Assembly: GCA_947477885.1 (NCBI GenBank) | Contig: CANJUD010000010.1 | Location: forward strand, 1 to 64,000 | Length of the DNA stretch: 64,000 nucleotides | From: Bacteroidota bacterium | GTDB taxonomy: Bacteria; Bacteroidota; Bacteroidia; UKL13-3 | Reading direction: 5' to 3' | Shown: positions 43,044-52,325 of the stretch, piece by piece | How the letters are laid out: each line of letters begins with the position of its first letter | Numbering within the stretch: position 1 is the stretch's first letter | Program-made: the position numbers and the translations under genes | The notes under the pieces: generated by a model | The model's database searches: none | What the model saw: the letters and a program-made list of their open reading frames with translations, nothing else | Told to the model about the DNA's origin: nothing

Positions 43044-43979
43044 ATGCAAAGAAAAATACTTATCACAGGCGGGGCAGGATTTATCCCAAGTTCATTATCC
43101 GACAAGTTAATTCAAAATCCCGACAACTATGTGGTGGCAGTTGATAATTTCCTTACTGGGTCAATCAATAATTTGCCACAAACTAAACTTCCCAATTACC
43201 AATTTATAAAAGCTGATGCAAATTCATACGAAGAGATGTCAGCTATTATGGTATCTAATAAGTTTGATTATGTTTTTCACTATGCTGCGGTGGTTGGGGT
43301 ACAGCGGACACTTATGAATCCATTATTGGTGCTGAATGACCTGCGTGGAATCGACAATATTTTGCAACTGGCAAAAAATACTGGTGTAAAACGTATATTC
43401 TTTTCAAGTTCATCCGAAGTATATGGTGAGCCTGTAGAATTTCCTCAAAATGAAGATACCACACCCCTTAATTCTAAATTACCTTATGCTATTGTGAAAA
43501 ATGTGGGCGAAGCATTTCTAAAATCTTATTATAGAGAGCATGGTTTGGAGTATACAATTTTTAGATTTTTCAATACATACGGCCCCAAGCAAAGCAGCGA
43601 TTTTGTGATGAGTCGTTTTATAAAAGCAGCACTTAACAACGAACCTATTACTATCAATGGCGATGGGATGCAAACACGAACTTTCTGCCATATTGATGAT
43701 AATATAGATGCTACGATGATTATATTGGACCAAGGAAAGTGTATTAACGATGTAATCAATTTAGGTTCCGATATAGAATTCCCTATCCTAGAACTTGCCC
43801 GAATGATTATTGCACAAACCAAATCAAAATCAGAAATCATACATTTGCCCGCACTCACTGAAGGCGACATGACCCGTCGCATGCCCGAGAATAGTAAAAT
43901 GAAAACATTGTTAGGGCGTGATTTATTGCCAGTAGAAGCCGGTATTGAAAAAATATTACCATATTTTGTAAATGCATAA
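43044..43979 (+). CDS. NAD-dependent sugar epimerase/dehydratase (extended SDR)
   Basis: A 311-residue extended SDR. The dinucleotide loop reads TGGAGFIPSSL, with Pro where most relatives have Gly (GGAGFIGSH). The catalytic pair is Y-x-x-x-K in LPYAIVKNVGEA, with SSSSEVYG before it. Further family motifs are FRFFNTYGPKQ and TFCHIDDNIDA. It probably makes or modifies a UDP- or TDP-sugar for the adjacent glycosyltransferases. The exact reaction cannot be set. Confidence 0.87.
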   Translation: MQRKILITGGAGFIPSSLSDKLIQNPDNYVVAVDNFLTGSINNLPQTKLPNYQFIKADANSYEEMSAIMVSNKFDYVFHYAAVVGVQRTLMNPLLVLNDLRGIDNILQLAKNTGVKRIFFSSSSEVYGEPVEFPQNEDTTPLNSKLPYAIVKNVGEAFLKSYYREHGLEYTIFRFFNTYGPKQSSDFVMSRFIKAALNNEPITINGDGMQTRTFCHIDDNIDATMIILDQGKCINDVINLGSDIEFPILELARMIIAQTKSKSEIIHLPALTEGDMTRRMPENSKMKTLLGRDLLPVEAGIEKILPYFVNA

Positions 43980-44005
43980 TCACTATAAACTTTAATATAT
44001 AATTA

Positions 44006-44719
44006 ATGAAACTTTCTATCATCGTACCAGCATATAACGAAGAGAATACCGTAAAGAATATGTTGTCAAAAATATTCTCATTCGATTTAATTAATGGTAT
44101 TGAAAAGGAAGTAGTGGTGGTAAATGATTGTTCGACAGATAATACAGATCAACAAATTTTAGTGTTTATAGCCGAGCATCCACAACATCAAATTATATAT
44201 TCAAAACACGAGGTGAACCAGGGTAAAGGTGCTGCCCTGCGAACAGGAATTAAAAGTGCAACTGGCGATTATATTATCATACAAGATGCCGACCTGGAAT
44301 TGGATCCCGAAGAAATTAATAACCTATTGGTTCCTGTAGTGAAAGTAGGTGCTGACGTGGTATATGGTTCCCGATTTGCAGGAGGAAAAAACCCAAGAAG
44401 TATATTAACTTTCTGGCATGGATTCGCAAATAAATTCTTAACTTCTTTATCCAATTTATTTAATAATATCAATATTACCGATATGGAAATCTGTTATAAA
44501 TTGGTGAGAGCTGATATAATGAAAGGGCTAAAACTAAAAGAAAATCGATTTGGCTTTGAACCTGAAATTACCGCTAAACTGGCCCGCATCCGCGATTTGA
44601 AAATGTATGAAGTAGGAATTTCTTTTTTTGCACGTGGCCATAAAGATGGGAAAAAAATTGGTTGGAAAGATGCAATCAGAGCCATGTACTGTATTGTAAA
44701 ATATCGTTTTTTTGATTAA
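44006..44719 (+). CDS. Family 2 glycosyltransferase, dolichol-phosphate-mannose synthase type
   Basis: A 237-residue soluble GT-A enzyme. [14 protein letters not shown] opens the fold, [11 protein letters not shown] and [13 protein letters not shown] give the nucleotide and DxD sites, and [16 protein letters not shown] is the usual acceptor-region signature of the DPM1/polyprenyl-phosphate sugar transferase group. It should load a sugar on a polyprenyl phosphate. It has no membrane helix of its own. A close paralogue follows 9 bp downstream. Confidence 0.9.
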   Translation: MKLSIIVPAYNEENTVKNMLSKIFSFDLINGIEKEVVVVNDCSTDNTDQQILVFIAEHPQHQIIYSKHEVNQGKGAALRTGIKSATGDYIIIQDADLELDPEEINNLLVPVVKVGADVVYGSRFAGGKNPRSILTFWHGFANKFLTSLSNLFNNINITDMEICYKLVRADIMKGLKLKENRFGFEPEITAKLARIRDLKMYEVGISFFARGHKDGKKIGWKDAIRAMYCIVKYRFFD

Positions 44720-44727
44720 TATATATA

Positions 44728-45453
44728 ATGACTACTATATCTAAACTTTCTATTATAATTCCAGCCTATAACGAAGGCCGTACGATACATTTCATATTGG
44801 ATAAAATTCAACATGTAAAATTATTAAATGATATAAAAAAGGAAATTGTAATAGTGAACGATTGCTCAACCGACAACACGGAAGAAGCAATTCAAGAATA
44901 TATACAATCAAATCCAGCTTTAGATATACAGTATTATAAACAGCCTTATAATATGGGCAAAGGTGCTGCATTGCATCGCGGCATTAAAGAAGCAACAGGC
45001 GAATACCTGATTATACAAGATGCCGATTTGGAATACGATCCTGCGGAATATAATATATTGTTAAAACCAATACAAGATGGATTTGCAGATGTAGTATATG
45101 GCAGCCGTTTTATGGGGGGGAGTCCTCACCGTGTGCTTTTCTTTTGGCACACACTAGGTAATAAATTTCTTACTTTCCTAAGCAATGCCATGTCCAATCT
45201 CAATTTAACAGATATGGAAACTTGCTATAAATTGTTCAATACAGAAATATTGAAAACTATAGAACTGAAGGAAAAACGGTTTGGCTTTGAACCAGAAGTA
45301 ACCGCTAAAATTTCAAGGATTCCCAATATTAGAATATATGAAGTAGGCATTTCATATTATGGTCGTACTTATGAAGAAGGGAAGAAGATTAGTTGGAAAG
45401 ATGGTTTTAGGGCTATCTTTTGTATTATAAAGTACGGATTTTTCCGTCGGTAA
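44728..45453 (+). CDS. Family 2 glycosyltransferase, tandem paralogue
   Basis: A 241-residue protein collinear with the preceding gene over its full length: [53 protein letters not shown] and [17 protein letters not shown]. The pair is a tandem duplication, with each copy keeping the catalytic residues. They may load different sugars or act in series. The gene ends 20 bp before the converging ftsY stop. Confidence 0.9.
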   Translation: MTTISKLSIIIPAYNEGRTIHFILDKIQHVKLLNDIKKEIVIVNDCSTDNTEEAIQEYIQSNPALDIQYYKQPYNMGKGAALHRGIKEATGEYLIIQDADLEYDPAEYNILLKPIQDGFADVVYGSRFMGGSPHRVLFFWHTLGNKFLTFLSNAMSNLNLTDMETCYKLFNTEILKTIELKEKRFGFEPEVTAKISRIPNIRIYEVGISYYGRTYEEGKKISWKDGFRAIFCIIKYGFFRR

Positions 45454-45473
45454 TTATATATAATACTTCAATC

Positions 45474-46424
45474 TCAACTAAACAACGAATCAACAAACTC
45501 GTGCTTGTTGAAAATCTGAAGATCGTTTATTCCTTCGCCCACTCCTATATATTTCACAGGAATTTTAAATTCGTTGGAGATGCCAATCACCACGCCACCT
45601 TTGGCGGTTCCATCAAGTTTGGTTAAGGCCAAAGTATTGATATCAGTTGCTGCCATAAAATGACGTGCTTGTTCAAATGCATTCTGTCCAGTTGATGCAT
45701 CCAGAACCAATAATATTTCGTGAGGAGCATCGGGTATTACTTTTTGCATTACGCGTTTTATTTTGCTCAACTCGTTCATCAAATTTAATTTATTATGGAG
45801 TCTTCCTGCAGTATCAATGATGGCTACATCGGCCCCCATTTCTACTGCTTTTGCTACTGTATCATAAGCAACGGCACTTGGGTCTATATTCATTCCTAAT
45901 GCAACCACGGGAACATCTACCCGCTGACCCCAAATTTTGAGTTGGTCAACTGCGGCAGCTCTAAAAGTATCTGCAGCACCTAGCACTACTTTTTTATTTG
46001 CTTGTTTAAATTGGTGAGCAAGTTTGCCTATGGTGGTTGTTTTGCCTACACCGTTTACACCTACTACCATTATTATATATGGTTTCTTTACGCCCTCCAA
46101 ATTAAAATTTATTTGGGCTGTTGGTGCTTTTTCATCGAGCAATAAACTTATTTCATCTTTCAAAAGTTTATTGAGTTCTGTTTCGCCAAAATACTTTTCT
46201 TCAGCGGCACGTTTTTCTATTCGCTCAATTATTTCGAGTGTGGTTTTTACGCCTACATCACTGCTGATGAGAATCTCTTCAAGCTCATCTAAAAAGGCAG
46301 CATCTACCTTGCTTTTGCCAAGTAGTGCTTTACTAATGCGGCCAAACAAATTGGTCTTGGTTTTTTCCAAGCCTTTGTTTAGTTGTTCTTTTTTTTCTTT
46401 ATTTAAAAAATCAAAAAATCCCAA
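45474..46424 (-). CDS. ftsY: Signal recognition particle receptor FtsY
   Basis: A 316-residue SRP GTPase. The N domain covers about 1-100. The G domain has the P-loop GVNGVGKTT (122-130), DTFRAAA, DTAGR and TKLDGTAKGG, and ends with IGVGEGINDLQIFN. It receives SRP-ribosome complexes at the inner membrane. The start is a TTG at 46424 (TTG GGA TTT), giving MGFFDFLNKEKK, typical of Bacteroidota FtsY, and no ATG precedes it in frame. A terminator upstream separates it from the ribosomal protein genes. Confidence 0.94.
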   Translation of the reverse strand: MGFFDFLNKEKKEQLNKGLEKTKTNLFGRISKALLGKSKVDAAFLDELEEILISSDVGVKTTLEIIERIEKRAAEEKYFGETELNKLLKDEISLLLDEKAPTAQINFNLEGVKKPYIIMVVGVNGVGKTTTIGKLAHQFKQANKKVVLGAADTFRAAAVDQLKIWGQRVDVPVVALGMNIDPSAVAYDTVAKAVEMGADVAIIDTAGRLHNKLNLMNELSKIKRVMQKVIPDAPHEILLVLDASTGQNAFEQARHFMAATDINTLALTKLDGTAKGGVVIGISNEFKIPVKYIGVGEGINDLQIFNKHEFVDSLFS

Positions 46425-46427
46425 AGT

Positions 46428-46476
46428 AATGATGAATTATAAATGATGAATTATAAATGGGCTGACGCCTGATTGC
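46428..46476. repeat. Heptanucleotide-period tract next to ftsY with GGGCTGACGCCTGA core
   Basis: Units AATGATG, AATTATA, AATGATG, AATTATA and AATGGGC follow each other, so the period is 7 inside a larger 14. The core GGGCTGACGCCTGAT is at 46459-46473. The tract begins 3 bp from the ftsY start codon. Confidence 0.75.
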
Positions 46477-46523
46477 TGTAATTTGCAGTGTTGATTGTTA
46501 TGCTGATCGGAGTCGAAGTAAAC

Positions 46524-46559
46524 AAAAAAGCCACCCGTGAATTACACAGATAGCTTTTT
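46524..46559 (-). terminator. Intrinsic terminator after the DUF4295 gene
   Basis: On the minus strand AAAAAGCTATCTGTG pairs with CACGGGTGGCTTTTT through a 5-nt loop (G-U pairs included), and a T-run follows. Confidence 0.83.
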
Positions 46560-46580
46560 AATATTTTTTTAGAACGAATA

Positions 46581-46730
46581 CTATTTAAAGTATTGTTTGA
46601 TATTGTCATTCGGAACCATCTCTTCCTTAAAAGTATAGGCACCAGTTTTAGGAGACCTTACTGCTCTGATAATCTTAGCATATTCTTTACCAGCTCCTGT
46701 TTTTAGTGTAGCAACAACTTTCTTAGCCAT
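46581..46730 (-). CDS. DUF4295 small ribosome-associated family protein
   Basis: A 49-residue basic protein, MAKKVVATLKTGAGKEYAK through IKQYFK. It matches the DUF4295 family, a Bacteroidota-specific small protein nearly always found next to rpmG and rpmB. The context suggests a role in the ribosome or its assembly, which is an inference. It stands 15 bp downstream of rpmG and is followed by a terminator. Confidence 0.85.
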   Translation of the reverse strand: MAKKVVATLKTGAGKEYAKIIRAVRSPKTGAYTFKEEMVPNDNIKQYFK

Positions 46731-46745
46731 AGTAGTATTATATTA

Positions 46746-46931
46746 TTATTTAATTTCTTTATGAACAGTAACCTTTCTTAGGATACGATTATATTTTTTA
46801 ACCTCCAATCTTTCGGTGGTGTTCTTTTTATTTTTGGTGGTGATATAACGGCTAGTACCCGGTACGCCCGAAGTTTTATGTTCGGTACATTCCAATATCA
46901 CTTGTATACGATTTCCTTTTTTTGATGCCAT
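46746..46931 (-). CDS. rpmG: 50S ribosomal protein L33
   Basis: A 61-residue basic protein with the L33 pattern ([38 protein letters not shown]). It lacks the CxxC pairs of the zinc form, so it is the zinc-independent type. It is 14 bp downstream of rpmB and in one operon with it. Confidence 0.95.
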   Translation of the reverse strand: MASKKGNRIQVILECTEHKTSGVPGTSRYITTKNKKNTTERLEVKKYNRILRKVTVHKEIK

Positions 46932-46945
46932 GATACTTTAGAAGG

Positions 46946-47176
46946 TTAAATTTTTCCGTCTTTGATTAAATTGTTCAGGCACGCATTGATGCCTTTTTTG
47001 TTGATGGTACGCATGGCTGAAGTAGATACTTTCAAAGTTATCCATGCATTTTCTTCGGGTATGAAGAATTTTTTGGTATGCAAGTTAGGGTAGAACCTAC
47101 GCTTGGTTTTCTTGTTAGAAAACGAAACGTTGTTACCTTTCATTGCTTTTTTTCCGGTTAAATCACAAACTCTCAT
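46946..47176 (-). CDS. rpmB: 50S ribosomal protein L28
   Basis: A 76-residue basic protein starting MRVCDLTGKKAMKGNNVS, with the L28 core KTKRRFYPNLHTKKFFIP and STSAMRTINKKGI. First gene of the rpmB-rpmG-DUF4295 operon. Confidence 0.95.
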   Translation of the reverse strand: MRVCDLTGKKAMKGNNVSFSNKKTKRRFYPNLHTKKFFIPEENAWITLKVSTSAMRTINKKGINACLNNLIKDGKI

Positions 47177-47248
47177 TGATATAAAAAATTGGAGTGCAAA
47201 AGTAAGACTTATTTCGTAAAGAACAAACTTCTTACAAAAAATATCTTT

Positions 47249-48547
47249 TTACCTGCCTGCGTTAGTCGAGCTGAAATTTTGAGCACCAATTAGTTCGTCG
47301 TAATTATAGATCAAATTTTTGTAGTAAAAATAAACGGTGTAGGCATTTTCTGTCTCCATGTGGTTGCCTTCTATCAAAGTTTCGTCAGCTACTGTGGTTG
47401 CGGGGTCTTGGGCCACATACATATAATTATAGACTCCTTGTTTCAATTTGGTTTTACATTCATATCGAAATAGGTCTTTGTTATAAATCATCTTAAATTC
47501 GGGTTTCATTTGCCAGTCGGTGAGTTCGCCAAACACATAAATATCCTGCTTATATGGATCAACACTGCTCAGGCTAAAATGAACATAAGCATAGTCAGGA
47601 TCATTGGAAACACCTTCATTATTGGCAATGGAGCGACGGCCATCGAAATCGATTACCTGCATATACTGCAGTGCTGCCCTGCTTTCATCCACATTAAGCA
47701 AGCAATGATAAATGGTATCGAAATATTTGCGTGCTACATTTTGGCTATAGGTTCTCAATGTTCTGATATCAAACATCCTAAATTCACTACCCCCATTAAA
47801 TAAATTAACATCCTCAAAATTATAATCAAGTTTGCCTCCGTTAATAAAGCGGGGTTTCATCGCGCTAATGGCATTGTCCCAACGATTATTTTGGGTAATC
47901 ACAATTTTGGCATCAGCATAGGGGTTGGGCATATTGTATCCTAAATTGTCGACAATTACATCCATTTCCTGTTTGCTGAATCGATATTTTGCATCGGTAG
48001 CTGGTTTTATTGTGGCAGTAAAGCTCACTTTTTGGTTACATACCATAAACCTCCTTGTAATAATGGGAACCTCTGCGTTATCTGTTCTACACACCTTTAA
48101 TATATAATTACCAGCATAAAGGAATTTGAAATTATTGCTGGGGAAATCAAAAGTATAATGGACATATTTTTGATATGCATTGGATGAGAATTTCCAATTT
48201 TCTATATTTGTATATTGAAGACCCTGTGCGTATGCATTGAAATCATATTCAGTGTATGCATTCCAATTAGCATCGCAAAAAATAAATGAATATTGATAAT
48301 AGGTATTGTTAACGCCCAGCTGGTCAAAATCCATTCTTAATACATCATCGCTATTCATATTGATAATAGTAAGCGGATCTCCATCGGTTTGTTTCAACTC
48401 AACCGTTTTGATGGAACTATCATAAATATAGTTTTCGCAACGAAGAGAAGTTTGGGCTTTGCTACTTTGTGGAAAAAGGAGTAGGCAAAAAATAGAAAAA
48501 ATGCTACCTATATATATAAGGTGTAAAAAGGATTTGTTTTTGCTCAT
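47249..48547 (-). CDS. DUF5103 / type IX secretion system plug-like protein
   Basis: A 432-residue secreted protein with a signal peptide (LIYIGSIFSIFCLLLFPQSSKAQ). The family signature includes LRCENYIYDSSIKTVEL, YYQYSFIFCDANWNAY, FPSNNFKFLYAGNYILKV and ITRRFMV. DUF5103 proteins correspond to the Plug protein that closes the SprA translocon pore of T9SS on its periplasmic side. The gene is 10 bp downstream of the ABC-F gene and may be co-transcribed. Confidence 0.85.
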   Translation of the reverse strand: MSKNKSFLHLIYIGSIFSIFCLLLFPQSSKAQTSLRCENYIYDSSIKTVELKQTDGDPLTIINMNSDDVLRMDFDQLGVNNTYYQYSFIFCDANWNAYTEYDFNAYAQGLQYTNIENWKFSSNAYQKYVHYTFDFPSNNFKFLYAGNYILKVCRTDNAEVPIITRRFMVCNQKVSFTATIKPATDAKYRFSKQEMDVIVDNLGYNMPNPYADAKIVITQNNRWDNAISAMKPRFINGGKLDYNFEDVNLFNGGSEFRMFDIRTLRTYSQNVARKYFDTIYHCLLNVDESRAALQYMQVIDFDGRRSIANNEGVSNDPDYAYVHFSLSSVDPYKQDIYVFGELTDWQMKPEFKMIYNKDLFRYECKTKLKQGVYNYMYVAQDPATTVADETLIEGNHMETENAYTVYFYYKNLIYNYDELIGAQNFSSTNAGR

Positions 48548-48557
48548 AATAGATATT

Positions 48558-50489
48558 TTAATTTTCTTGAAGTATCATCATCTGCTCAAATAACGTTTCA
48601 AAGTTAAGGTTAAGCTGTTTAATAGTGCCTGACAATTTTTTATGTTGTTCGGTTGCCTCATTTAATTTTTTGGCATCGCTTGCAATATCGGGATTATTAT
48701 AGCTGTCTTCAATTTCTTTTAATTGTGCTTTATGTTGTTCTAGTTCCTGCTCCAATTTGTCCATATCTTTTTGCATCTGTATCAGTTTGTTTTTTGATAC
48801 TTGCTTTTTATCATGGTCATTTTTATCTCCCGAATTAGATTCGGGAGGTTTTTCTTCCTTATGCAATTGCTTTGCCACTGTTGGAGGAGGAACCACACGC
48901 TTATTATACCATTCTTCAAATTCGTCATAACCGCCCGGGTATTCTTTAATTTCATGGTTTTCGATGAACCATATTTTATCGGCCACCATACTTATAAAAT
49001 GTCTGTCGTGACTTACCAATAACATGGAACCATCATATTCCATTAATGCCTTGGCCAATATATTTACACTTTGCATATCTAAGTGATTGGTGGGCTCGTC
49101 CAATAACAAAAAGTTGGAGCGACTCACTACAGTTTTTGCCAATGCAACTCTACTTTTTTCGCCACCCGATAATACTTTTATTTTTTTGAAAACATCTTCA
49201 CCAGTAAATAAAAATGAACCTAATATAGTTCTTGCATCTTGCTCTTTTACCCAGGGTGCAAAATATTGAAGTTCGTCAACAATAGTTTTAGTATTGTCTA
49301 AAGTTTCACTTTGTTGTTGCGAGAAATATGACATGTGTACATTATGCCCCAAAGTAATTTTTCCTGTCGACTCTAATAGTCCATCTACAATTTTTAATAA
49401 GGTAGATTTGCCCAAACCATTTGCCCCAATTAATGCCACTTTATCGCCACGAATTATTTGTCCTTCGGCATGATTAAAAACTACAACATTTCCAAAATTT
49501 TTGCTGAGGTTTTCAATTTCCAAAGTTACTTTTCCACCTGCATGGTCCATTCCAAATCTTAAACCCATTGATGCAGTCTCACCTTCGGGGGCTTCAATTT
49601 TATCTAGCCTGTCGAGCATTTTTACACGACTTTGCACCGCTACCGATTTACTGGCTTTGGCACGAAAACGATTGATGAATTTCTCTTGGTCTTTTATATA
49701 TTGTTGCTGGTTACTAAACTGTCGTTGTTGTAATAACATGCGTTCTTCTTTTTGATCTATATAATCATCAAAGTTTCCTTCGAATATATTAAACTTGAGA
49801 TTGCTAATCTCAACAATTCTATTACATAAACGATTCAAAAAATATCTATCGTGACTTACCACTATTACAGAACCTGCATAAGTTCTTAAATAGTTTTCGA
49901 GCCATTGTATCGAAGGTAAATCCAAATGGTTTGTGGGCTCGTCCAGCATCAACAAATCGGGTTTGGTTAATAGCATTTGTGCAAGCAGTGCACGCATACG
50001 CCATCCTCCAGAAAATTGTTGCAAGGGTTTATCGAGTTGTTCGGTTTTAAAACCTAATCCCTCCAATACTTCAGCAGCACGATTGTGAATGGTATATCCA
50101 TCATGCATTTCATATTGATGTTGCAAATCGCCAAGCCGTTCCAATAATTTATCATTATAGTCGGTTTCCATTTTGGCGGTAATTTCATGCATCTGTTTTT
50201 CTATATCTAATAGTTCCTCGAATGCTTGCATAGTAACTTCCAAAACTGAGCCTTCTAAATTTTTATCTAAAAAATCTTGGGTAAGGAATCCAATTTTTAT
50301 ACCTCCCTGTTTTTGTATATTACCACCACTGATGGAATATTCACCCATCAATACCCGAAGCAAAGTTGATTTGCCTGTTCCGTTTTTACCAATAAGTCCG
50401 ATGCGTTCGCCTGGTTTTATTTGCCACGAGGCTTCTTTATATAAGTACCTGCCACCAAATTCAAATGAAATGTCTTGTAAGTCTATCAC
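48558..50489 (-). CDS. ABC-F family ATP-binding protein (Uup/EttA-like)
   Basis: A 643-residue soluble protein with two ABC cassettes and no membrane helices. The first has Walker A GKNGTGKST (34-42), FSGGWRMRALLAQ and LLMLDEPTNHLDLPS. A charged linker of about 80 residues follows, then a second cassette with GANGLGKST near 352 and VLSGGEKSRVALAK. ABC-F proteins act on ribosomes. A C-terminal coiled coil (about 570-640) suggests the Uup group. The start is GTG, overlapping the MFS stop by 4 bp. The linker before the coiled coil carries an in-frame palindromic repeat (48827-48847). Confidence 0.92.
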   Translation of the reverse strand: MIDLQDISFEFGGRYLYKEASWQIKPGERIGLIGKNGTGKSTLLRVLMGEYSISGGNIQKQGGIKIGFLTQDFLDKNLEGSVLEVTMQAFEELLDIEKQMHEITAKMETDYNDKLLERLGDLQHQYEMHDGYTIHNRAAEVLEGLGFKTEQLDKPLQQFSGGWRMRALLAQMLLTKPDLLMLDEPTNHLDLPSIQWLENYLRTYAGSVIVVSHDRYFLNRLCNRIVEISNLKFNIFEGNFDDYIDQKEERMLLQQRQFSNQQQYIKDQEKFINRFRAKASKSVAVQSRVKMLDRLDKIEAPEGETASMGLRFGMDHAGGKVTLEIENLSKNFGNVVVFNHAEGQIIRGDKVALIGANGLGKSTLLKIVDGLLESTGKITLGHNVHMSYFSQQQSETLDNTKTIVDELQYFAPWVKEQDARTILGSFLFTGEDVFKKIKVLSGGEKSRVALAKTVVSRSNFLLLDEPTNHLDMQSVNILAKALMEYDGSMLLVSHDRHFISMVADKIWFIENHEIKEYPGGYDEFEEWYNKRVVPPPTVAKQLHKEEKPPESNSGDKNDHDKKQVSKNKLIQMQKDMDKLEQELEQHKAQLKEIEDSYNNPDIASDAKKLNEATEQHKKLSGTIKQLNLNFETLFEQMMILQEN

Positions 50490-51829
50490 TGTTTATATGC
50501 TTTTAATCTGTTATCTTTTAAAGGTATGAGTAGTAAAAATCCGAGTATGAAAAATATCATCACAGCAAACAAAGAATTCTGCATACCATCAGAATGTTGT
50601 TCGATAAATGCGAAAGTAAATAGGCCGATAACCATGGCTAGTTTTTCTGTAATATCATAGAAACTAAAAAACGAAGCCGTATCGTGGGCACCTTCTGGGA
50701 TAAGTTTACTGTAGGTTGCTCTACTTAAACTTTGAATACCACCCATCACCAATCCCACAAAAAATGCCACTACATAAAAACCATTTTCCGATTTATACTC
50801 AGCCACAAACCAAGCACAAATACAAACAGCACTCCATATTAGTATAGCAATAGAAAGTGAAAGTTTGTTCCCCAACATTTTTGATAAATAAGAAAATAGG
50901 AAACTACCTGCTACACCCACAAATTGTATGGTGAGTATAGTTATTATGAGTTTGTCTTTGGGCAATCCCAATAATTTTGCACCAAAGTATACTGCAACTT
51001 GCATCACAGTTTGCACCCCCATATTAAAGAAGAAAAAGGAGGTCAAAAATGTTTTCATACTTTTGCTACCCATGGCTATTTTATATATATCGCGAAGTTT
51101 ATGAAATCCTTTAAAGATGGATGCTTTTACTTTGGTACCTATTTTTTGTTCGGGCACATTGTAAAATAATATTTGAGCAAATGATACCCACCAAACTGCC
51201 ACAGCCAAAAAACAAATTCTGGGAGCCAGCAATGCAGGGTAATCATATTTCCCCATTATGGTTATAAAAACAAGGCATAATATTAATAAGGTACTGCTGC
51301 CCAAATATCCCAATGAAAAACCACGGGCTGAAATTTTATCCATATCATCGTGTGATGCGATATCGGGCAAAAAAGAATTATAAAAAACCAAGCTTCCCCA
51401 AAAACCCACACTGGCCATTATCATACAAAAAACTCCCCAGCCAAGCAGGGCAGGTTGTTCATTATTAGTTCCGGGTTCCAAAAAATATAATCCCGCACAA
51501 GCGGCGGCCCCCATATAACAAAAGAATTTGAGAAACGATTTCTTATTGCCACGGGTATCGGCAATGGATGATAGGATAGGAGAGAGGATACACACTATTA
51601 AAAACGAAAACGAAAGTGCATACATACTTAATACGGTATTCTTAAATTCCATTCCCAAAAATGTGACGGTATCTTTTATAATATGTTTGTCAGCATCCTT
51701 TATTGAGGTTATCGACTCATAATATATAGGATAGATGGCCGAGCAAATTACAAGATTGTATACCGAGTTGGCCCAATCGTACATGCACCAACTGTTCACA
51801 ATTTTCTTGCTGAGGGTAATTTTAGACAT
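50486..51829 (-). CDS. MFS transporter, UMF1/Atg22-like family
   Basis: A 447-residue protein with about 12 membrane helices. The opening KKIVNSWCMYDWANSVYNLVI is characteristic of the Atg22/UMF1 branch, as are GFWGSLVFYNSFLPDIA, DKISARGFSLGYLGS and GLVMGGIQSLSRATYSKLIP. Yeast Atg22 exports amino acids from the vacuole. Bacterial substrates are not known with certainty. It is the first gene of a probable three-gene transcript with the ABC-F and plug genes. Confidence 0.9.
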   Translation of the reverse strand: MSKITLSKKIVNSWCMYDWANSVYNLVICSAIYPIYYESITSIKDADKHIIKDTVTFLGMEFKNTVLSMYALSFSFLIVCILSPILSSIADTRGNKKSFLKFFCYMGAAACAGLYFLEPGTNNEQPALLGWGVFCMIMASVGFWGSLVFYNSFLPDIASHDDMDKISARGFSLGYLGSSTLLILCLVFITIMGKYDYPALLAPRICFLAVAVWWVSFAQILFYNVPEQKIGTKVKASIFKGFHKLRDIYKIAMGSKSMKTFLTSFFFFNMGVQTVMQVAVYFGAKLLGLPKDKLIITILTIQFVGVAGSFLFSYLSKMLGNKLSLSIAILIWSAVCICAWFVAEYKSENGFYVVAFFVGLVMGGIQSLSRATYSKLIPEGAHDTASFFSFYDITEKLAMVIGLFTFAFIEQHSDGMQNSLFAVMIFFILGFLLLIPLKDNRLKAYKQ

Positions 51830-51834
51830 GTTAT

Positions 51835-52320
51835 ATAGTATAATTTAGGTGGGCTATTTAAAAATTATTCAGGTGTTAAAGGGTATAATTATAAATATTA
51901 ATAAAGGGTCTATATTTTTGTTGTTTTGCAAGTATTTGATTTTTAAATGAGTGAAATTATTCAAAGGGCTATAATATTGCAAAATTAAGCTATAATTCCA
52001 AAGTGAAATTATAAAGCTGTACACCGTTGTGAAAAAACAAAAAAATATAATTTCAATCACCATAATAATTTTGTAACTTCGCAAGCGATAAAAAAAAGAA
52101 AAATAGCCAGGCGGCAGTTACATGAAATTTTTATATAAACAACGATGTAAGCCTTACAGATATTGATAATCAGCGACTAAATTTTTACTAACTGATAATC
52201 AAATTTTTATAAAAAAAAATAAAAAAAAAGCCTCTGAAAGTCCACCCTGTTATTTTTCTATAAAAGTCAATAGAAATAAAATTTTTTTTTTAACATTATT
52301 AAGCACATCTTGCGAACTTA
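51835..52320. other. AT-rich gene-free region upstream of dnaA
   Basis: About 490 bp between divergent genes, with A- and T-runs near 52090-52100, 52205-52230 and 52275-52290. I found no TTATCCACA-type DnaA box, no convincing gene and no heptamer array. It could carry the dnaA promoter, but I cannot place it. Confidence 0.5.
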
Positions 52321-52325
52321 TTAAT

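Noticed and set aside
51869-52084. 71-codon hydrophobic frame on the minus strand upstream of dnaA
   Set aside because: Composition is what AT-rich non-coding DNA gives (I, F, N, Y, L). It has no signal, no family and no initiation context.
51835-52325. oriC upstream of dnaA
   Set aside because: No DnaA boxes of the TTATNCACA type were found on either strand, only A- and T-runs. AT-richness alone is not enough.
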